From the NCBI GenBank assembly GCA_014529385.2, contig CM043967.1, positions 132,980,682 through 133,044,681 of the forward strand: DNA of 64,000 bases, given 5' to 3'. The stretch is from Adiantum capillus-veneris (lineage: Eukaryota; Streptophyta; Polypodiopsida; Polypodiales; Pteridaceae). Shown piece by piece: positions 58,514 to 64,000 of the stretch; within the stretch, counting starts at the first letter, position 1; the number at the start of each line of letters is the position of its first letter. The notes under the pieces are model-generated. The model did no database searches, was not told the DNA's origin, and saw only the letters and a program-made list of their open reading frames with translations. A program made the position numbers and the translations under genes.

Positions 58514-59736
58514 CATTAGAAAATTTCGTGGGTCATTTGGAGGGCCTTGTAAGAAATTGTATTTCTCTCTCTAGAAACTTTTTATAAAATGCACTTGCAC
58601 CTTGTGAGTACATCCAAAAGGACAACCAGACACTCTAAAAAGTAGATTTATATTCCCAATCGTCCTTGAAAACGGTCACTTTTGTATTTAATGCGAGTGT
58701 CTTTTTCAGGAGGCAGGTGCGGCGCATTCAATGCAGCTTACGTCATCACTAAAAGTTGAAAAGTCACAAACTGTCAAAATATGATAGATTTTGAGGCTTT
58801 TGACACCACCAATGCGTCCGGAACGCCAAAATACCCTAAAAACGAATGTCTACTTGCCTCATTCCGACAACCGGAGAGGCAAAAAATGTCAAAAAACCCC
58901 AAAAAATGGGCTTTTTACTTAAGGCGCGCGAGGAGGCATTTCTAAATTCTAGAATGCCCCTCTGCGCCGTTAGTACAAAGCTCCTTTTAGTGATTTTTGG
59001 ACACTTATCTTTTCAGAAAGCCCCTTTTTAGAGGTTTTTGGACATTTCCCTCTCAAAAAGCTCCCTAAAAAGAGGAAAAAAGGGCTTTTTACTAACGGCG
59101 CGCGAGGAGGCATTCCAAAATTCTAGAATGCCCCTCTGTGCGTCGTTAGTACAAAGCTCCTTTTAGTGATTTTTGGACACTTATCTTTCCAGAAATCCCC
59201 TTTTTAGAGATTTTTGGACATTTTCCTCTCAAAAAGCTTCTTAAAAAGAGGAAAAAGGGGATTTTTACTAACGGCGCGCAAGGAGGCATTACAAAATTTT
59301 GGAATGGCCCCTCGCGCGCCGTTAGTAAAATGTTCCTTTAGGGCTTTTTGACATTTTTTTGCCTCTTTGGATGTCTGAGCGAGGCAATTGGACATTCATT
59401 TCTAGGAGATATGTGCGTTCCGGACACATTGACAATATCAAAAGTTTCAAAATCTTCCACCACTTGATAGTTTTGTGAATTTTTGAGTTCTAGTGATGAC
59501 GTAGCCCGTATCAAATGCACCGCATCTACCTTCTGAAAAAGGTGCTCGCATTAAATGAAAGAGAGTGCTCGTCTTCAAGGACCACTAGATTATTAAATGA
59601 GGAGAGGGACACCTTTTATATTTTTGTTAATATCAATCTATTTTTCTACGTAACGTAGGCTCTTCTCTCATTGGAGGAGCTTATTTTCCTCTCTCTTCCA
59701 AAAGGCCCTCCAAAAGACCTCCGAAATCTCCTAATG
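58514..59736. mobile_element. 1.22-kb foldback-type element in gypsy D integrase, copy 2
   Basis: Absent from copy 1 at the matching site (25699/25700). Ends CATTAGAAAATTTCG and CGAAATCTCCTAATG are inverted repeats, and inversion continues inward imperfectly for roughly 350-400 bp per arm (e.g. GGAGGGCCTT; TGCGTCCGGAACG versus GTGCGTTCCGGAC; ACGTCATCAC versus GTGATGACGT). The centre holds about 2.5 copies of a 175-bp repeat, each with a palindromic core around GGCGCGCGAGGAGGCATT (58923, 59098, 59273). No target duplication is visible and no protein is encoded. Confidence 0.8.
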
Positions 59737-59893
59737 CCTTTCAAGAAAAGTTCAAGGCAAAGTGGGAAGGTCCTTTTGTGGTGCATAAGGTGTATGATAA
59801 TGGAAGCTATCAGCTCAAGGACTTGGATGGAAAGATGCATAAGGCAAGAGTCAATGGGATCCGAATCAGGCCTTATGTGACCAGAATCATGTA
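59737..59893 (+). pseudogene. Integrase C-terminal end of gypsy D, copy 2
   Basis: FQEKFKAKWEGPFVVHKVYD through RVNGIRIRPYVTRIM and a stop at 59893, matching 25700-25857 of copy 1. It is cut off from the rest by the foldback element. Confidence 0.85.
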
Positions 59894-59937
59894 ATGAAGC
59901 AAAAATGCGTATAGAACACTTGAAAGTGTTCCATGCT

Positions 59938-60972
59938 TGCTGGGGGGGCAATATGTGACGTGTTTTGGCAAAATGGTGCGGGCCACCCCAAAGTCTTTGA
60001 GATATGTTTTTTAATGCTTTTGGGGTCCTTATATGTAAATAAAGCATGCTTGTACAAAGTGTACAAAGGCAGTGTGTGCCAGCTGTCTCTACGCATGCGG
60101 GCCAGCTGTGCGGGGTACATAGTTTTGCTGTTTTTGTACATAGAAGTGTCGAGACTTCAAAGTGTGAGTTAGTGCTTTAAAAATATGAGCAAAAACTGAA
60201 CTTTTATCAGCTTGGGGTCGTGAGTGAGGAGGAATATTCATCCGTGAAGAAGAAACTATGTGTTGCTGCAGCCTGCGGTGAAAGGTGGGGGTTTTGGTGT
60301 AGAGGTGCCCCTCTTGCCTTGCGAGAGCCTGGTGTGGTGAGTTGAGAGTGTGTCTCTCCTCAATGGGCTGATGAAATTGGGTGCTTAGCTCTACATATTG
60401 ACCTATCTTCATCTTGGTTTGAGGTATGGAAGCCATGTTGTTTGTGGTTCCCTTTGGTGCAGCTAGTCGAGGGTAGACTATGCGCTGCAATTCCTTGCTT
60501 GTACATACGCAAAAGGGCAAGGTTTTCCCCAAGTTTTCCATCACTTTTTCTGAGTTTTTTTTCTGAACTTTTGGGGCTTTCAAAGTGATCTTGATTTGGA
60601 TGGGTTTTGGTCAAGCTATGTCTATATATAAGAGCGCTTATGGAGTCTCTACTAGCACATGGAAGGGCGTTTGAAAAGAAGTGAAGCTCCTGGTTTTATG
60701 AGGAAAAGTGCAGAGATTTCCACTGTTTTTCTTTACTTTTTTACTTTGGTTTTCTTGGTTCCCTTGCTTCCTTTGATGCATCCAAGTATAGTGGGAGTTA
60801 TAGCGGTGTAGAGGGAAGTTAGTCGAAGCTAGTCGGGGCTGAGTGCGAGTGAGGCTATCAAAATTTGTGAGAGAATATCAGCCCATATTATCTTGAGAAA
60901 GCTATACTCTTCATCCTCTTTTCTTGGTGTTGGTTTGAGGTTTTGTAGAGGCCAGCCCCCCAATCCTTCACA
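59938..60972 (+). repeat. PPT and 3' LTR of gypsy D, copy 2
   Basis: TGCTGGGGGGGCAATA leads into TGTGACG at 59954; the LTR ends TTCACA at 60972 and ACGT follows. It carries 3'-type variants shared with 25917-26917 (CCTGGTGTGG, TATGCGCTGC). Confidence 0.9.
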
Positions 60973-60976
60973 ACGT

Positions 60977-61610
60977 AAAAACTTCGGACTTCGCTTTAAG
61001 CGGAAATACCCATGCATGCATGGAGTAATCATCAATGAAAGTCACGAAGTACAGGTAATTGCCCAAGGACGGAGTTTGCATGGGCCCACAAACATCACTA
61101 TGCACAAGCTGCAACCTGCATGTGGTCGGAACTGAACCATCCTTTGGAAACTTAGAACGCTGCATTTTACCCAAAATACGGCCTTCACAAACATGTTTGA
61201 CAGGTGCTTCAAGAGGTGGCAAGGAAGCAACCATATCAGATTTCTGCAAACGTAGAAAACTGGCAAAATTTAGATGACCAAAATGTGCATGCCAAAGTTT
61301 TGCATGTGAAATAGCCCTTGAATCTGCAACAACATTTGCAAAATTTTGTCCACACTTGTCATACAAAGTGAGCTTATACAGCCCACGGCACAAAAGGCCA
61401 GATGCAACAATTTCAGCACCAAAACTGAGATCATGAACTGTACATCTGCCATCCACAAATTTGACTACAAGTCCAAGTCTAGCAATTGCGGATAGAGACA
61501 AGAGATTCTTCTTGATCCCAGGTACATAAAGTGCATCAACAAGTGTGAAAGAACTCCCTGAACTGGATAAGAGGCATTGTTGGCACAAGTGACTGAATTC
61601 CGATGAGGGA
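60977..61610 (-). pseudogene. Copia protease end, GAG-pre-integrase and integrase N-terminus
   Basis: LVDALYVPGIKKNLLSLSAI, then KLWHAHFGHLNFASFLRLQ (HH of the zinc finger), then VCEGRILGKMQRSKF, where the first Cys pair is broken (GCILGK expected), and then LVHSDVCGPMQTPSLG with the first catalytic Asp and FVTFIDDYS. It stops at the gypsy D boundary within FPLKAKSEVFT. The other half is at 53616-52701. Confidence 0.85.
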
Positions 61611-62791
61611 TAGACTCGAGAGAGGTAAACAACTCACGATGTGAGGTAATGTGCTTTGTAGCACCAATGTCGAAATACCACACATGTGAATCTGCAGCAA
61701 CTGACAAGCATGCATCATGGACAGCAAGATTGTAAGTGCACTCTGCGCTTAAAGCCCATTCTGTATCAACATCAGCATTATAGTCTCCTTTTACAGAAGA
61801 CTCAACAATGGCTGCATTTGTAGTGGAACCAGCATTTGCAGTGGAACCACCCTCTTTCTTCTTAGCCTCTTTGGCCTTCAATTTAGGACACGAATTGATC
61901 AAGTGATCATTAGCTTTACAATAATGGCAACGCATCTTCTTTTTGCCCTTATCACCAGAATTGCCAGATGAAGTGTTGCCAACAGAAGCATTAGGAACAG
62001 AAGTTTTGCCACTCGCAGCAAAACCATAAGAAGTGGTTGCATTGCTGTTACCACCCTTTCTTTGAGAAGCAATAAAAGCCTGTTCAACTGCACGCTGTCT
62101 AGTCCTATTTTTTGTTTTGGAAAGTGACTCTTGCAATAGCAATGTGCATAATGCATCAAACTTGACAACTTCTGGATTTCCTTGGGTCATAAGTCTCCAA
62201 GTACTAGCAAAAGTCTAGTAAGAATCTGGTAAGGCATCAAGAACAGTCTGCACAAGGGAACTGTCTGAAATGACTTTACCTGTAGAAATGAGTTGCTCAT
62301 TGATATCCTTGACACTAGCAAGGAAAGTGTCCATATCATCTTCCTCATGCATAATCTTTGGCTCCAACTCTTTACACAGCAAGGCAATTTTAGCCTCATT
62401 GCGACTTGCATAAAGACCAGCCAAAATATACCAAAATATCCGAAGCGTGTTTTGCAAATTTTGCTGAATGGATGTGAGGAACAATGGTGCGCTTCACAGA
62501 CAACGCAATCAATGCATGAGCCTGCACATCCTTAACATCCCAACGAGCTTGTTCTGCCATAGACAAAACAACTCTAACAGTAGCAATCCTTGCAACAAGA
62601 CCTGCAACATCCTCAACATCGCCTACATCCTCAGAACCAGGACGTACATCAATACCCTGCACAATGTTCCAGACGCCCTTTGACACAAGAACATGTTGCA
62701 TCATATAAGCCCACATAGAATAGTTGTCCCCATCCAACCTGTCCTCAACAGCAAACATCTTGAACACATCTGTGTTGTTGTGGTCAGCCAT
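61465..62791 (-). pseudogene. Copia gag and protease
   Basis: Gag starts at 62791 with MADHNNTDVFKMF, followed by DGDNYSMWAYMM and GVWNIVQG (UBN2-type copia gag). A frameshift near 62440 and a stop near 62217 break it. It continues with MTQGNPEVVKFDALCTLLL, the knuckle CHYCKANDHLINSC (about 61928-61887), and the protease WYFDIGATKHIT (61677-61640) with DIG for the active-site DTG. Confidence 0.8.
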
Positions 62792-63137
62792 GGGAAATGT
62801 TGCACCTGATGTGAAAACTGCCCGAAAATAGGAAAAATGGAGCTGGAAAAACACGTGCTATATAGAACAAACCGTAGAAGACTATAAGACACCTGTTATG
62901 CAGAAAACGGCATTGACAGAAATTTTGCACAAAATGATGAAATAGCCTTTGCAGTACTGCCTATAGTGGAAACGGAGGCCGAAATGAGTCCAAATCAAAA
63001 ATCTGAGCAGACCCAGCTCTTTGAGCTCCCCAAAGTATTTGTCGACCTGCGAACGCTCGCCAAAGCTCACTGAAATCGGAGAAAGTGAGCAGGCGTGTAC
63101 TGGAGCAGCTAGCGACTAAGCCCGGGAGGACGCAACC

Positions 63138-63379
63138 TGCTCTGATACCAATTGTTGGAATTAGGGTTGCAGAGAAACGCACACAGCTTAGAGAAGATGA
63201 AGGAAGCTCAAGGCACACAATAGAGAGTGTGTTACTTAGTGTGCAATGGAAAGATAGATAGCCCTAGAGTGATGGGCGTATATACAATGCTCAGGGGAAA
63301 AAACCTCCTAAAGAGGGAAAAAATGCCCCGGCGGTCCTAGTGTGTTCACACACATCACTACCACATGTATATGGTAACA
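63138..63379 (-). repeat. PBS and 5' LTR of copia E
   Basis: TGCTCTGATACCA (63138-63150) is the reverse complement of the initiator-Met-tRNA PBS. The LTR is 63153-63379 (227 bp), ends TGTTGGAA/GGTAACA on the plus strand, followed by the target duplication ACCTA. The minus-strand TGTATATACG near 63284 may be the TATA box. Confidence 0.9.
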
Positions 63380-63384
63380 ACCTA

Positions 63385-64000
63385 GTAGCTCAACTGAGAG
63401 TGAACCGATTGTTTCAGTCAAGGTAATCACTAGAGCTCACGCTAACAAAAAGAAACATAACTCCTCTGATGATTCGGAGAACACATAAGCTGCCTCTCAA
63501 AAGAAAAAAAGAAGCAAAAGCAAAAGGTATGAATTGAGAAAACAGAAACAACGAGCTGAAATCAAGGAGAAAGCAAAAAAGCTATTCCAAGAAAAAGTGA
63601 AAGAACTTGGAAGCAAAATCAAAGAAACAGCTGTAAAATCTAGAGGATCAATTTTGGTTGATAAAAGTTTTGAGCCTATTAATGCAGCCTTGGAAGCCTA
63701 CCAAGCAGGACTTAAGTCAAGCCAAAACATGGAAAACAAAAACCCAAGCTTGAAAGTATCGCAAAACCTGAAGAGCTTGTGGTAAGAGACACTAAAGAAA
63801 AATACAAAGTGGTGGTAGAACCCCACCTTGCAACAAAAGAACCAGAACTTGGAGTGCTGGACAATGAAGATGCCTTAGATAGAATTCCATTTGTAGAGGA
63901 AGACTGGCCAGGACACTTATGGGCAAAAGTTAGAGAGATCAATGATGGGAGCCTAACTCTAAAGTCAGCTCCCATAGAGGAAGTTTGGTTGGACAACCTA
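63385..64000 (+). CDS. Continuation of element A coding region after the copia insertion (partial)
   Basis: After ACCTA the element A frame resumes with a Ser/Lys/Arg-rich segment (VITRARANKKKHNSSDD), one TAA near 63486, and a long Lys/Glu-rich helix (63534-63785: EIKEKAKKLFQEKVKELG). A frame shift near 63740 leads to an acidic segment (KYKVVVEPHLATKEPELGVL) that stays open to the window edge. No domain is recognised; by position it is the region between the gag knuckle and pol. Confidence 0.45.

Larger units (their letters stand above)
49120..60954. repeat. Duplicated nested block, copy 2
   Basis: Counterpart of 16304-26917: A gag, copia E, gypsy D. Unlike copy 1, homology of the nest to a normal structure continues to the right: gypsy D has its whole 3' LTR (to 60972), copia E resumes, and element A resumes after 63384. 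Copy 2 also carries the foldback insertion 58514-59736. Confidence 0.9.
53617..60972 (+). mobile_element. Gypsy element D, copy 2 (complete ends, Tat-like)
   Basis: LTRs 53617-54635 and 59954-60972, 1019 bp each, with ACGT on both outer sides (53613-53616, 60973-60976). A fifth base of the duplication, if present, has diverged. Interior order as in copy 1, including the same deletion of most of protease and the RT palm, so the element was already defective or mobilised in trans when it inserted into copia E. Confidence 0.9.
50888..63379 (-). mobile_element. Copia element E, copy 2, complete but split by gypsy D
   Basis: Both LTRs are present (50888-51098 and 63153-63379) and the target duplication ACCTA flanks them (50883-50887, 63380-63384). 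PBS and PPT are in place. On the minus strand: gag (62791-61880), protease, integrase N-terminus (to 60977), then gypsy D (53617-60972 plus one ACGT), then integrase C-terminus, RT and RNase H (to 51174). Without the insertion it is about 5.1 kb, the usual size of a Ty1/copia element. Confidence 0.9.

Noticed and set aside
1-64000. CRISPR arrays, tRNA/rRNA genes, bacterial operons
   Set aside because: No spaced identical repeats, no cloverleaf or rRNA core sequences, and no bacterial gene arrangement were seen.

Overview
The window is nuclear DNA of a land plant with a large, repeat-rich genome. The evidence is two FCP1/NIF-type phosphatase-like genes of a plant type, Ty1/copia elements with a PBS matching initiator-Met tRNA, Ty3/gypsy elements with PBSs matching tRNA-Asp or with dual RNase H (Tat-like), a plant-type LINE, and much old, nested, stop-riddled transposon sequence. 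A gymnosperm would fit the slow-decaying nested load, but the sequence alone does not settle the taxon. I see no prokaryotic genes, CRISPR array, tRNA or rRNA.

Layout. (1) 1-10.7 kb: two tandem FCP1-homology genes, each with one frameshift at or near a short A-run, separated and followed by minisatellite blocks built on a unit containing CCACCACTTGTCCAA. (2) 10.7-12.4 kb: a short copia-type LTR with its PBS, next to the integrase C-terminus of a decayed gypsy element. (3) 12.4-43.7 kb: one minus-strand LINE cut into three pieces by two LTR elements. Element A (12947-28953, TSD GTCTA) and element B (31272-40947, TSD TTTAG) have similar LTR lengths and the same tRNA-Asp PBS type. (4) 43.8-49.1 kb: a poorly recognisable stretch with hairpins and tandem repeats, leading into the gag of another gypsy element (C). 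(5) 49.1-64 kb: a second copy of the inside of element A, joined in mid-gag to element C gag.

The central structure is nested. A copia element (E, minus strand, TSD ACCTA) sits in element A just after its gag zinc knuckle. A gypsy element with 1019-bp LTRs (D, plus strand, TSD ACGT) sits inside the copia integrase gene. A 1.2-kb foldback-type element sits inside the gypsy integrase C-terminus. The A/E/D nest exists twice: 16304-26917 and 49120-60954. LTR-specific variants and shared stop codons show that this is a duplication of an already nested block. After it, the copies decayed separately: copy 1 lost the rest of copia and of element A, and copy 2 gained the foldback element.

Smaller elements include a 279-bp MITE in the 3' LTR of A and a 1.32-kb CACTA-ended, TTAA-flanked element in B. 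Apart from the two FCP1-like loci I find no convincing host gene. Several unrecognised ORFs inside the LTR elements (26918-27907, 35.0-35.3 kb, 38.4-38.8 kb, 63.4-64 kb) and one minus-strand ORF with a TATA box (44221-44658) are the least explained coding material.
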